From the NCBI GenBank assembly GCA_016927905.1, contig JAFGLW010000001.1, positions 62,001-126,000 on the forward strand: 64,000 nucleotides of DNA. Direction: 5' to 3'. How positions within the stretch are numbered: position 1 is the stretch's first letter; each line of letters opens with the position of its first letter. Shown here piece by piece: positions 26,734 to 36,111 of this stretch. The position numbers and the translations under genes were made by a program. The notes beneath the pieces were generated by a model. It worked only from the letters and a program-made list of their open reading frames with translations, ran no database searches and was not told where the DNA came from. The DNA is from a candidate division CSSED10-310 bacterium (GTDB lineage Bacteria; CSSED10-310; JAFGJC01).

Positions 26734-27987
26734 ATGAAACGGGTCGGAAGTGTGATGGTCTTGGATATCGGAAGCCAGAAAATCAAAACCGCGGTTTTAA
26801 AATCGGCTCAGGATATGCCGTTTGATGTCGTTCACATTGGAGAATACGATTCCGATGGGTTCAACGGCGGAGCGGTTTCAGATCTGTCGGCGGCATCGGC
26901 ATCCCTGAAAAACGCCATCGGGAATTCGCTGGCATCCTGTTCGCTCAAGAAGACCACAGAAACCTGGGTGGGTCATTCGGGGTCTCACGTGCGCAGTGAC
27001 AACATCGCCGAGATCGAAACGATCACTTCCAACCGCCTGGTGACTCAGCGCACTGAAAACCGGATCCGCCAGCGGGTTGCGGGACAGGTTCCCGCCGGTC
27101 ACATGCTGCTGCATTGTTTTCTCAGGTCGTCATCTCTGGATGGAGTCAACACGCGATCAGCTGTCGGTCTCACGGGCAACAGGCTGGTATCCCGTTTCCA
27201 CCTGGTCTATACTCGGATTGCGATCATCAACAACATCAAACAGGCTTTCCAGAAAGCCGGACATGATGTGGACCGGTTCATTTTCAACGGATATGCTTCA
27301 TCGTTGAGTATAATAGATCATAACGAGCGGATCATGGGTTGTCTGGTCATCAACATTGGTGCAACGACCTGCGATTACATCGTTTATCAGGAAGGCAGGC
27401 CGTTTCTGTGCGGATCCTTGAATGAAGGATGGATACGCCTGGCCAAGGATGTCGCAGTCGGGGTTCAGATTCCCCTGAACCGGGCGGAAGAATTGATACT
27501 TGCCGAAGGCACAACCTCCGATATCACCATCGGTGAAGATCAGGTGTTGAATATCCGGAATTTTTTTGGAGACCGATCACGTCTGACACGGCGACATCTC
27601 GCCAAGATCATGGGGTGCGCGGTTGAGGAGATGTTCTGTTCGATCCGGGACAACCTGAAAGGTGCCGTATGCCGGGGTCATCTGCCTGCCGGAATCATCC
27701 TGACCGGCGGTGGCGCACTCACCAACGGTCTCACCTACAGCGCCGAAAACGTGTTTGGCGTGATGGCGAAGGTAGGGGATCCGGTGTTCCCGGGACAGAC
27801 ACGCAGTTATTCCCCCTCCTGGGCACCTCTTCTGGGCCTGATGATTCATGCCACGACCGAATTCAAGGCTTCCATGCATCCTGAAAGCCCACTCGAGCAT
27901 ATCACGTATCCGATCACCCGTCTCTGGGAACACATGTTCCCCTGCGCTCAGGATCCCAAGGAACCAGAGGGTGAAGCGACGATCTAG
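26734..27987 (+). CDS. FtsA-like actin-family protein
   Basis: 417 residues, start ATG 26734 with GGGAGGG 6 bases upstream. It has the FtsA arrangement: phosphate-1 VLDIGSQKIKTAV (9-21), 1C-domain segment VNTRSAVGLTGNRLVSRFHL (138-157), a phosphate-2 region VINIGATTCDYIVY (205-218) in which the usual VDIGGGTTD has become INIGATTCD, and an adenosine motif ILTGGGALTNG (322-332). ITYPITRLWEHMF (390-402) near the C-terminus could be the amphipathic membrane-targeting helix. FtsA tethers FtsZ to the membrane; this copy probably tethers the cassette's FtsZ-like protein. The stop overlaps that of uvrA. Confidence 0.8.
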   Translation: MKRVGSVMVLDIGSQKIKTAVLKSAQDMPFDVVHIGEYDSDGFNGGAVSDLSAASASLKNAIGNSLASCSLKKTTETWVGHSGSHVRSDNIAEIETITSNRLVTQRTENRIRQRVAGQVPAGHMLLHCFLRSSSLDGVNTRSAVGLTGNRLVSRFHLVYTRIAIINNIKQAFQKAGHDVDRFIFNGYASSLSIIDHNERIMGCLVINIGATTCDYIVYQEGRPFLCGSLNEGWIRLAKDVAVGVQIPLNRAEELILAEGTTSDITIGEDQVLNIRNFFGDRSRLTRRHLAKIMGCAVEEMFCSIRDNLKGAVCRGHLPAGIILTGGGALTNGLTYSAENVFGVMAKVGDPVFPGQTRSYSPSWAPLLGLMIHATTEFKASMHPESPLEHITYPITRLWEHMFPCAQDPKEPEGEATI

Positions 27988-30821
27988 ACCGATGCGGGGA
28001 GATGGCGTTGCAGATACCGACCGGTAAAGGATTCCGGATTATTCACGACATCTTCAGGTCTCCCCTGCGCAATCACATATCCGCCTTCGTCTCCGCCTTC
28101 GGGTCCCAGATCGATAATCCAGTCTGAATTCTTGATGACATCCATGTTGTGTTCAATGACGATGACCGTGTTGCCCATGTTGACCAGGCGATGCAGGACG
28201 CTCAGGAGTTTTCCGATGTCGTGAGAATGCAATCCGGTTGTTGGTTCGTCCAGTATATACAGTGTTTTTCCGGTTTCATTCTTGGCCAGTTCCCGGGACA
28301 GTTTCACCCGTTGTGCTTCACCACCCGAAAGGGTCGGGGCCGGCTGTCCGAGTTTGATATATCCCAGTCCCACATCCTGAATGGTTTTCAGAATCCGGGT
28401 GATGGCCGGAACTTTCGAGAATATATCGATCGCCTGGTGCACTTCCAGGTTCAACACATCCGATATGTTCAGGCCCCGGTATTTCACTTGGAGCGTTTCC
28501 GTGTTGAAACGTTTCCCCTTGCACACTTCACATGTAACATACACATCCGGCAGAAAATGCATCTCGATCCGCTTCAATCCGTCTCCCCTGCACGCTTCGC
28601 ACCGGCCCCCTTTCACATTGAAACTGAAACGACCGGGAGCGTATCCCCGGAGTCTGGCTTCCGGAAGCTGGGCGAACAACATCCGGATGTGATTGAACAC
28701 GTTGGTGTAAGTCGCCGGATTGGATCGAGGTGTCCGGCCAATGGGTTTCTGGGTTATTTCGATCAGCCTGTCGATTCTGTCGGCTCCCTGTATCGAGTCG
28801 TGCCGCCCGACTCTCCGTGTCGATCCATACAATTTCTCCGCCAGCCCCCTGAACAGTATCTCATTGACCAGAGTGCTTTTTCCCGATCCGGACACTCCCG
28901 TAACACAGACAAACCTGGAAAGCGGGATACGCACATCGATGGCTTTCAAATTGTGTTCCGAAGCTCCCAGAATTTTGATAAACCCGCTGTTTCTGCGCCG
29001 CCTTCTCCGCGGAACCGGAATGGATAACCGGCCGCTCAGATACGATCCGGTAAGGGAATCCGGATGATCGGCGATTTCCGCCGGTGAACCTGCAGCCACC
29101 ACGTGTCCACCCTGGTGACCGGCTCCAGGTCCCATATCGACGATGTAATCAGCCGTCCGAATCGTTTCTGGATCGTGTTCGACGACGATGACCGTATTGC
29201 CCATGTCTCGGAGCGTCTTCAGTGTTTCCAGCAGCCGGGAGGTGTCCCGAGCATGCAACCCGATGGATGGCTCATCCAGAATATACAGAACTCCCACCAG
29301 ACCGCTTCCGATCTGGGATGCCAACCGGATCCTCTGCGATTCACCTCCAGAAAGTGTCGGTGCGGGCCGATCCAGGGAAAGATAATGCAGCCCGACATCC
29401 CGCAGGAAAATCAGTCTGTTTCGGATTTCCCGCAGCACTTCATCGGCTATCTCGTGTTCGGATACGGAAAGATCCAGATTTTCCTGCCAGCTCAGAATAT
29501 CGCTTACCGATCTACCTGAAATTTCGGTGATGGTCGCACTCCCGAATCGAACTGCCCGGGCGGATTGATTTAAACGCGTCCCCAGGCATTCGGGACATTG
29601 AATATTCCGGATAAACTGGCCGTACCATCGCCGCATCCCCTCACTTTTAGTCTGCAGATACAATCTCTGGATATCGTTCAACACGCCGTTCCAATAGCGA
29701 ACGACCCGGGGAACATTCATGCCGGATAATGCGGGGTCCGATGACTGACCATACAGAATCACGTTCCGTGCTTCCGGGGAAATGTCCTTCCAGGGCGTAT
29801 CCAGATTGAAACCCAGAAAATCCCCAATAGCCTTCATCCGCCGGGCGGTCCAGCTGTTCGGATTGTCGTGCAGCACTCCCAGGAATTTAACGGCCCCGAG
29901 TCCGAGGGAAGCTTCTGAGTTGCGGATGACCAGGTCCGGATCCGGATGCATGATTGTTCCCAGTCCGCTGCATCGCGGGCACATCCCGAGCGGTGAGTTG
30001 AATGAAAACCGCTGGGGAGAAAGCGGCGGAAAACTTTCTCCGCATTTCAGGCAGGCGGCATGCTCACTGAACAAAAGCTCTTCCCCGTCCACCAGAACAA
30101 CCTTCAACATGCCTTCACTGGTTTTGAGGGCGATTTCGACCGAATCGGTCAGACGACTTCGGATATCCTCCCGGATCACCAGGCGGTCAACAATCACATC
30201 AAGCGAATGTTTCCTTTTTCGATCCATCCGGATCGAGTCATCCAGATCCATCACCTGTCCGTCCACCCGGATCCGGACGAATCCATCACGACGCGCCGTT
30301 TCGATTACATCCCGGTGTTCACCCTTGCGATTCTGAACAACGGGAGCGGCTATCATGAGTTTTGAACCGGCGGGAAGATTCAGAATCGTTTCGACCATCT
30401 GCTGCGCTGACTGGGATGTGATGGGATTGCGGCACCTGGGGCAGTACTGAACACCGGCACGGGCGAACAGAACGCGGAGATAATCGTAAACCTCGGTCAC
30501 CGTTCCCACGGTCGATCTGGGATTGTGACTGGCCGATTTCTGCTCGATGGATATTGCCGGAGACAACCCGCCGATGAAATCCACCTGCGGTTTTTCCATC
30601 TGCCCCAGAAATTGCCTTGCATACGAGGACAAGGATTCGACGTACCGCCTCTGACCTTCCGCAAAAAGGGTATCGAATGCCAGTGACGATTTCCCCGATC
30701 CGGACACACCGGTGATAATCACCAGTTTCCGTCGGGGAATTTCCAGGTTGATGTTTTGAAGGTTGTGTTCCCGCGCTCCCTGAATGATGATGCTGTTGCT
30801 GAAAACTTCCGGTTCCGGCAT
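27984..30821 (-). CDS. uvrA: Excinuclease ABC subunit A
   Basis: 945 residues from ATG 30821 (GAGGAG 8 bases upstream; an in-frame earlier codon at 30848 is less likely). Both ABC ATPase modules are complete: Walker [11 protein letters not shown] and [10 protein letters not shown], and two LSGGE signatures. Zinc-finger cysteines appear at [12 protein letters not shown]...CPRCSGLG and CEACRGDG...CEVCKGKRF. UvrA with UvrB scans DNA for bulky lesions in nucleotide excision repair. It is convergent with the FtsA-like gene and shares the stop-codon bases. Confidence 0.98.
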   Translation of the reverse strand: MPEPEVFSNSIIIQGAREHNLQNINLEIPRRKLVIITGVSGSGKSSLAFDTLFAEGQRRYVESLSSYARQFLGQMEKPQVDFIGGLSPAISIEQKSASHNPRSTVGTVTEVYDYLRVLFARAGVQYCPRCRNPITSQSAQQMVETILNLPAGSKLMIAAPVVQNRKGEHRDVIETARRDGFVRIRVDGQVMDLDDSIRMDRKRKHSLDVIVDRLVIREDIRSRLTDSVEIALKTSEGMLKVVLVDGEELLFSEHAACLKCGESFPPLSPQRFSFNSPLGMCPRCSGLGTIMHPDPDLVIRNSEASLGLGAVKFLGVLHDNPNSWTARRMKAIGDFLGFNLDTPWKDISPEARNVILYGQSSDPALSGMNVPRVVRYWNGVLNDIQRLYLQTKSEGMRRWYGQFIRNIQCPECLGTRLNQSARAVRFGSATITEISGRSVSDILSWQENLDLSVSEHEIADEVLREIRNRLIFLRDVGLHYLSLDRPAPTLSGGESQRIRLASQIGSGLVGVLYILDEPSIGLHARDTSRLLETLKTLRDMGNTVIVVEHDPETIRTADYIVDMGPGAGHQGGHVVAAGSPAEIADHPDSLTGSYLSGRLSIPVPRRRRRRNSGFIKILGASEHNLKAIDVRIPLSRFVCVTGVSGSGKSTLVNEILFRGLAEKLYGSTRRVGRHDSIQGADRIDRLIEITQKPIGRTPRSNPATYTNVFNHIRMLFAQLPEARLRGYAPGRFSFNVKGGRCEACRGDGLKRIEMHFLPDVYVTCEVCKGKRFNTETLQVKYRGLNISDVLNLEVHQAIDIFSKVPAITRILKTIQDVGLGYIKLGQPAPTLSGGEAQRVKLSRELAKNETGKTLYILDEPTTGLHSHDIGKLLSVLHRLVNMGNTVIVIEHNMDVIKNSDWIIDLGPEGGDEGGYVIAQGRPEDVVNNPESFTGRYLQRHLPASV

Positions 30822-30883
30822 TGCCCCTGCTCCTCGGCGAAACAACATAACATCGCGGGATTCAAGCGGTCAACCAAAAAGCG

Positions 30884-30905
30884 AAAAAAGGGCGAACACC
30901 CGCCC
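30884..30905 (-). terminator. Rho-independent terminator of the subtilase gene
   Basis: On the minus strand a GGGCG-N6-CGCCC hairpin is followed by TTTTTT and a second T-run, 7 bases after the stop of the subtilase gene. It separates that gene from uvrA. Confidence 0.85.
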
Positions 30906-30911
30906 GGAGTC

Positions 30912-33806
30912 TTATTCGTATCCGAAGGCGACCAGGTCGTAATCACACAGGAGCCGGGTCAGGGCGGGATCCAGGAGGGCGGCGATTATCTGGATGCCGC
31001 TGTAACTTCCCATATTGCCCTGGGGCCAGTTAAACTCGAGTATGATCCGTTCCATGACTTCCCCGCCCGGATCCAATGCAAAATCTTCCCAGTCAAGATC
31101 GGTCCCCCATGACGGCCAGAACCAGAAATGCTGCTCAATGGCCAGGACGACCGCGAGCGTTCCCTGCAGCGGATCGGGCGTATGGTTCCAGTAATCCACT
31201 TTCAGGCTGAAAAGATCACCTCCGTGAAACATGGCGGCGTTCAATTTCAAGTCCAGACCGATTCCTGGGGGTGTCGGCCAGGGTGACGGGGTATCCGTCG
31301 GCTGCGGGCTGCCGGTGGGTTGAGGTGTTTCGGAAAACAGCGGGGTGGGTGTCTGAGATGGGTATGCGAGGGTCACCGTCGGTGAGGGTGTGTGCGATAC
31401 CGTCGGGGTGATTGCAGTGGGAGTGTGTGAAGGGGTTGATGTGGGTGGCAGCGCCGTATGGGTGGGTGCACCGGTCGGCACCGTCGGCGTGGTTGTGGGC
31501 ACGGCAGTATGGGTGGGCTGTGGCGGGATCGTCGATGTCGGTTCCTGGGTTGGGATTGAGGTATGCGAAGGGGTCGATGTGGGAGGTGGGGTCGATGTGG
31601 GAATGGGAGTCAGCGTCGGAGGCGGTGAATAGATGGGCGTGATGGCGATTCTCAGTTTCCCGTATCCCCATGTGTCGTTGGGACAGAACCCGGTGAATGA
31701 GTCGGCAATGGCGTCCGAACGAATCCGGTTCCGCACGTTGACGGGCGTGGCATACGCCGACGGATTAAACTGCCGGTACAGTGCCGCGGCGCCGGCTACA
31801 TGCGGTCCGGACGCCGACGTGCCGCCGAATTCTGTAAATTCCCCGAGATAAATCGTTGTGCTCTCGGCTATGGAAGCGGTGCTGTAAACGTCCCAATCAC
31901 CCGGCGCGGAGACATCTGAAATTGAAACATTGTCAATCCGGGGTCCCCGTCCGCTGAACGGGCTGATCTGACCGATGATCGTACCGGACCCATAACCGTC
32001 TGTGCGGGTGCTGTAGGATGTCACTGTGATGGCATCGGCGGCCGTTGCCGGGCATGTGATGGTGCTGACGTCGTTTACGGTGATGTTGTTCCAACCCGAA
32101 AGCTGGGTTCCGCCGGACCATCCCGAGGCGTCATCCGAACCGAAGATATGGATGAAATAGTTGGGATTGCCCTGAGCGCTGTGGATGTTGATCTGGAAAT
32201 ATGGGGCTGTCAGTTGTGTTCCTCCGTAGTAATTCTGCAGCTCGATATGGAACATGCAGGTATTGTTCATGCTGGTGCTACGCTGGGCAAAAAACTGATG
32301 ATTGGGCGTCGTTCCGATGGGGGTCCAGACGCCGCTGGGCATGTTGAATGAAAAAGCGCCGTTGGATGGGTCGTAGATGTCGAATGTCGGAGCGGTACCG
32401 GCGAAATTGGCCCACAGCAGCGTGACCAGGACCTGATAGAAAGTGACGCCGGACGGCAGATTGGTGAAAACGTATTCCGAAGGCTGACCCGAGCCAGGAT
32501 CCGGGTCGACCCAGCCGGAAGCGTGCCGGTAACCACCTGCAAGATTTCCGGCCGGCACCACCTGGATGATTCCCAGATCCTCCGAGGCGTTGATCTGCTG
32601 ATCCCACAGATCGGTGCCATCCAGGTACAGACCGGTCCAAGCGCCCAGTTCCCAGAGCATGATATGTGAATTGACCTGAATGGTCGCCCACCATGAAAAC
32701 AGGGTCATGCCGATGGCGTTCCAGCGGTTGTACATCATCAGATCGCACTCCGGAGCGATTCCGGTGTACCGGCTGAATCCCGGCCATCCACCCGCCAGAA
32801 TTCCGCACACCTCGGCTCCGTGACCGTAGGTATCGGTGTCGGAAAACATCAGATCAATGTTTCGGTAACGGGTGCTGCCGTCGCTGTTGAAAGTGGCAGC
32901 GACTTTCGACATGTTCAGTCCGATGACATTCTCCCAGGGATCCAGACTGTTGTTTCCATTCTGGTCATCCGCTATGAAGAGCATCTCCCCCAGGCCGGGA
33001 GTGAGTTCGCTGTAGATTGGGAGACCATAATTGCGGAAATAGCTATTGTCAAAATCGTTGTACAGCCAGTCGACATCCGCCTGGTAGATCTGATCGATAT
33101 TGGATACGGCTCCGGTATAATCCGTGGTCCTGGCGTCAAAAAACCTGAGAATCTCATCCGGCTGGGGCATCATGTCCCGGTTGATATCCACCCAGTCCGC
33201 CCCGCTGTTGTCGACATATCCATTGCCGTTGTCATACCAGGTGAACGTGAGGTTGGGATCGGAATGAAACAGGCTGGGATGATAGATGTCCACACCGGTA
33301 TCCGCGATCGCGATGGAAACGCCGCTGCCGCGGAGGTATTGAAAATTGGGCGCATACATGTGCCAGACCTGGCTGGCGAGAACTTCCGGAGCACTCATGT
33401 TGAGGGGAGCGGCAGACTGAAGGGGAATCCCGGAATAGGCGCATTCGATTTCCGCCAGATCCGCGATAAATCTCAGACCTTCAACGGTGCTCATCGCCGG
33501 GTAGAATCCGGCGGGATCCGGCGTTTTCAGGCATGCAGGGAAAATCACAACTTCATGACGATCCAGATCGTCGATAATGTCCCCGATCCGTATGTCTTCA
33601 GCGAGTTTAAACAGCAACGGGAAATTCCTGCCGTCCGTCAGTTTCCGGATATCCGGCGGAAGCAGTAATCCCGTATCGGTTGCGGCTATAATCGAATTCA
33701 GGGCGACATCGAATTTTGCAATGACATCCGCGGTTGCAGTCTGCGGGATGAACAATCCGAACATCATAATAATCAAGCAGCCAATATGGATTTTACATGG
33801 TTTCAT
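30912..33806 (-). CDS. Large secreted subtilisin-like serine protease with Thr/Pro linker
   Basis: 964 residues from ATG 33806 (GAAAGAAGAG upstream), with a signal peptide (HIGCLIIMMFGLFIPQTATA). The S8 triad is Asp in AIADTGVDIYHP, His in YGHGAEVCGILAGG and Ser in GTSASGPHVAGAAAL. About 150 residues separate Asp and His, far more than in subtilisin; this insert includes the EF-hand/dockerin-like DDQNGNNSLDPWE. A ~120-residue Thr/Pro linker follows, then a ~100-residue C-terminal beta domain with HFWFWPSWGTDLDW. It is probably cell-surface or extracellular. Monocistronic, with its own terminator. Confidence 0.9.
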   Translation of the reverse strand: MKPCKIHIGCLIIMMFGLFIPQTATADVIAKFDVALNSIIAATDTGLLLPPDIRKLTDGRNFPLLFKLAEDIRIGDIIDDLDRHEVVIFPACLKTPDPAGFYPAMSTVEGLRFIADLAEIECAYSGIPLQSAAPLNMSAPEVLASQVWHMYAPNFQYLRGSGVSIAIADTGVDIYHPSLFHSDPNLTFTWYDNGNGYVDNSGADWVDINRDMMPQPDEILRFFDARTTDYTGAVSNIDQIYQADVDWLYNDFDNSYFRNYGLPIYSELTPGLGEMLFIADDQNGNNSLDPWENVIGLNMSKVAATFNSDGSTRYRNIDLMFSDTDTYGHGAEVCGILAGGWPGFSRYTGIAPECDLMMYNRWNAIGMTLFSWWATIQVNSHIMLWELGAWTGLYLDGTDLWDQQINASEDLGIIQVVPAGNLAGGYRHASGWVDPDPGSGQPSEYVFTNLPSGVTFYQVLVTLLWANFAGTAPTFDIYDPSNGAFSFNMPSGVWTPIGTTPNHQFFAQRSTSMNNTCMFHIELQNYYGGTQLTAPYFQINIHSAQGNPNYFIHIFGSDDASGWSGGTQLSGWNNITVNDVSTITCPATAADAITVTSYSTRTDGYGSGTIIGQISPFSGRGPRIDNVSISDVSAPGDWDVYSTASIAESTTIYLGEFTEFGGTSASGPHVAGAAALYRQFNPSAYATPVNVRNRIRSDAIADSFTGFCPNDTWGYGKLRIAITPIYSPPPTLTPIPTSTPPPTSTPSHTSIPTQEPTSTIPPQPTHTAVPTTTPTVPTGAPTHTALPPTSTPSHTPTAITPTVSHTPSPTVTLAYPSQTPTPLFSETPQPTGSPQPTDTPSPWPTPPGIGLDLKLNAAMFHGGDLFSLKVDYWNHTPDPLQGTLAVVLAIEQHFWFWPSWGTDLDWEDFALDPGGEVMERIILEFNWPQGNMGSYSGIQIIAALLDPALTRLLCDYDLVAFGYE
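31262..31634 (-). repeat. Low-complexity Thr/Pro-rich linker coding repeat
   Basis: Within the subtilase, an irregular PT-type repeat with a period of about 6 bases encodes Thr, Pro and Ser almost exclusively; PPTSTPSHT occurs twice. On the plus strand it appears as G/T-rich GTGGGTG tracts. It is a flexible, probably glycosylatable spacer in an extracellular protein, not a DNA-level element. Confidence 0.85.
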
Positions 33807-34035
33807 CTCTTCTTTCCAACCTTTCAGCTCGAGTAAGCCAACCAGGTGCTTCATCTCAAACTGGAAACCAGAAACGATATCTTTCACTTCGCAGTATAGC
33901 ATTATTTGCGTGTTTTTTCCATACGGGTCCGGAACTTACTGGCCAAGGAATATCTGCAGAAAACCTGGCGGTTCCGGGCGTGCGATTATCTTTTTTTCCT
34001 GCGGTTCATTATCAAGCCTCCGGTCAATTTTTGTG

Positions 34036-34482
34036 CTAATCATATGACAATCGTGTTTTTTCGTCCGCCAATGTCGCCTGGATAATCTCATCCCATTCCG
34101 GATCATTCCATGTTCCCAGCTGGTTGTGCATGGTGAGATATTTCTGGGGAATGGGATGTGTTCCGTAAATGACCTCAAGATCATATTTTTTTTCTATGAA
34201 GTTATAAAAGTAAGTGATATGGGGGCAGGGTGGATACCCCACCACCAGACCGGTCGCAAGATGGATCACATCCGCTCCGTTTTTCTTCATTTCATCCACT
34301 GCATATTCAATATTACCACCCGGGCATCCGTCGCAGGAGGTGTATCCGACCAATTCGATATCCATTCCCCTGTACCGGCTGAATGCACCTTCTCTGTTAC
34401 GCAGTGATCTGAAGCATTTCCCGCCTGCACATCTGCGGTAACGATCGCAGATAATTATTCCGATTCTCTTTTTTTCTCCCAT
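34036..34482 (-). CDS. CGGC-domain metal-binding-like protein
   Basis: 148 residues, start ATG 34482 with GGAG 8 bases upstream. Conserved cysteines are arranged as RYRRCAGGKCFRSL (N-terminal), SCDGCPGG (middle) and GYPPCPH, matching the CGGC domain family, whose members are thought to bind metal but have no firm function. No signal peptide. It is followed by nothing on the same strand until the subtilase; the ~230 bases between hold no recognisable gene. Confidence 0.75.
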   Translation of the reverse strand: MGEKKRIGIIICDRYRRCAGGKCFRSLRNREGAFSRYRGMDIELVGYTSCDGCPGGNIEYAVDEMKKNGADVIHLATGLVVGYPPCPHITYFYNFIEKKYDLEVIYGTHPIPQKYLTMHNQLGTWNDPEWDEIIQATLADEKTRLSYD

Positions 34483-34580
34483 ATCCATATCTCCATTCCA
34501 CAACCCTGAAGAGTCTCCGTCGTTTTCCAATCAGATCTTATCTTCGAAAAACGGATTCCTGGCATTTTCATCGGAGCCGG

Positions 34581-35453
34581 TCAGAATCCCGGTTGTTCAT
34601 CGAAACATCCGAATCCGTAATCTCTCAGAATCCCGATGAATTCCGCATTATTCTGGCACATCAGGTCCGCGCGGTAATGCAGGGCATAATAACGCTGCGC
34701 CATGTTGAATCCGCCGTTCTCCTCCGCCTTCCGGAGCCATTCTCCCGCTTTGTCCGGACCGACCACCCGTGTGCAGACCTCCAAAAATGTCCGGCGTGTT
34801 TTTTCAGTCATTTCGAACCGTTCTCTGGGATATTTCCGCCGGTAGGAATCATTGAGCTCCGCGTCGGGTAATTCACGGTATTTTTCGGAATGCACGAAAA
34901 CCTGCGCATCGAGTTTGTTGCTGATCTCCGGTTTTTTCACTGGATATCCCAGGCACAGAAGAACGACCGGCAAGACCCCCTCCGGCAACTCGAACATCAC
35001 CTTCAAATCCTTCAAGTATTCCATGATGGTCCCGATATATACCGAACCCAGTCCGATTGCATCGGCGGCTGTGCAGATGTTCTGTGCACAGATGATCACA
35101 TCCTGAAAGGATATCCAGAATGTCCGGATTGATCTTGTGGCGGTGAAGGGGGCCCGGTTCAGGGCAGCCCAGCGCTGCAATCGCCGCAGATCGATACAGA
35201 ACAGAAGGTGTACCGGTGCATCAGCCATGAAATTCTGCCAGCACATTTCACCGAGTTTCTTCCGGATTTCCCGATCCCGGATCTCGATAATGCTGACGGG
35301 CTGCAGGTTTCCTCCGGTCGCAGCGTGTTTGCCGGCCTTGTAGATTTTCTGCATCACCTCTTGTGGAATATCCCGGTCCAGGTAACTTCTCAGACTGGCC
35401 CGGTTATAGAGAATTTCCAGGGTTTCGTTTCCGGGTGTCGGTTCAGTTGTCAT
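34581..35453 (-). CDS. Nitroreductase-family FMN oxidoreductase
   Basis: 290 residues from ATG 35453 (AAGGA 9 bases upstream, inside the end of the acetyltransferase gene). The N-terminal ILYNRASLRSYLDRDIPQEV is the FMN-phosphate-binding opening of nitroreductases, and ICTAADAIGLGSVYIGTIME and VLLCLGYPVKKPEI complete the fold (to ~residue 190). About 90 further C-terminal residues form a helical extension of unknown role. Probably an NAD(P)H-dependent reductase of unknown substrate. Confidence 0.85.
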   Translation of the reverse strand: MTTEPTPGNETLEILYNRASLRSYLDRDIPQEVMQKIYKAGKHAATGGNLQPVSIIEIRDREIRKKLGEMCWQNFMADAPVHLLFCIDLRRLQRWAALNRAPFTATRSIRTFWISFQDVIICAQNICTAADAIGLGSVYIGTIMEYLKDLKVMFELPEGVLPVVLLCLGYPVKKPEISNKLDAQVFVHSEKYRELPDAELNDSYRRKYPRERFEMTEKTRRTFLEVCTRVVGPDKAGEWLRKAEENGGFNMAQRYYALHYRADLMCQNNAEFIGILRDYGFGCFDEQPGF

Positions 35454-36069
35454 GTTCAGGTTTCCTTTCTTTTGTTTCCCTGAAATAGTCTTTGGCCAGA
35501 ATACCGTATACATGAAGATCCTCGAAACGATCCCATTTTTTCACCGACTGGCGCAAGCAACCCTCGAACACCATTCCGATTTTCTCCAGTACTCGTCCGG
35601 AGGCCGGATTGCGGAGAAAATGCACTGCATAGATCCGATTGAGTTTCAACTCGCGAAATCCATATCCCAGAATCCTGGCTGCCGCTTCGGTGCAATAACC
35701 CCGGTTCCAGTATGGTTTCCCGATCCAGTAGCCCAACTCGGCTTTTTCGTCCTCCCGGATGATGTTCAGGCTGATCGCGCCGGTCAGTTCCTTCGTTTCC
35801 CGGATGGTGATGGCGAAAACGGCGGCCCGGTCTTCCAAGAAATCGCGAGCGTGTGTTTCGATCCATTGCTCGGCCATTTTATCCTTGTAGGGATGGGGGA
35901 TCAGGAGGGTATTGGCGGCTATCTCCTTCTCCCCCGCCAGCCGCTTCACGGAAGGCGCGTCCGCCGCGGTGAACGGCCGCAGGGTCAGACGTTCGGTGTA
36001 CAGGTTTGATCGGGTCAGCGAATGCATTTCCCGATTTTGCTTGGAAGCCGCGGTGGAGTCAAGTTGCAT
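35443..36069 (-). CDS. GNAT acetyltransferase, RimJ/RimL-like
   Basis: 208 residues. RLTLRPFTAADAPSVKRL begins the fold, and the acetyl-CoA segment GYWIGKPYWNRGYCTEAAA with the C-terminal NPASGRVLEKIGMVFEG are characteristic of the ribosomal-protein/spermidine-type GNAT clade. It likely acetylates an amine, perhaps a protein N-terminus. It overlaps the nitroreductase gene. Confidence 0.87.
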   Translation of the reverse strand: MQLDSTAASKQNREMHSLTRSNLYTERLTLRPFTAADAPSVKRLAGEKEIAANTLLIPHPYKDKMAEQWIETHARDFLEDRAAVFAITIRETKELTGAISLNIIREDEKAELGYWIGKPYWNRGYCTEAAARILGYGFRELKLNRIYAVHFLRNPASGRVLEKIGMVFEGCLRQSVKKWDRFEDLHVYGILAKDYFRETKERKPEHDN

Positions 36070-36111
36070 TTCTTTTTCTCTGGATGGTGGAGTATCGGGC
36101 CTGATTTGACA

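Noticed and set aside
28149-29027. 292-codon plus-strand frame opposite uvrA
   Set aside because: It is entirely antisense to conserved UvrA ATPase segments and has no domain character.
31262-31634. GTGGGTG-type tract considered as a tandem DNA repeat, CRISPR or structural element
   Set aside because: Units are irregular and encode a Thr/Pro linker in frame. There are no spacers or palindromic repeats.
32820-33668. 282-codon plus-strand frame opposite the subtilase catalytic domain
   Set aside because: The minus strand encodes the Asp and His of the protease here, and the plus frame has no homology.
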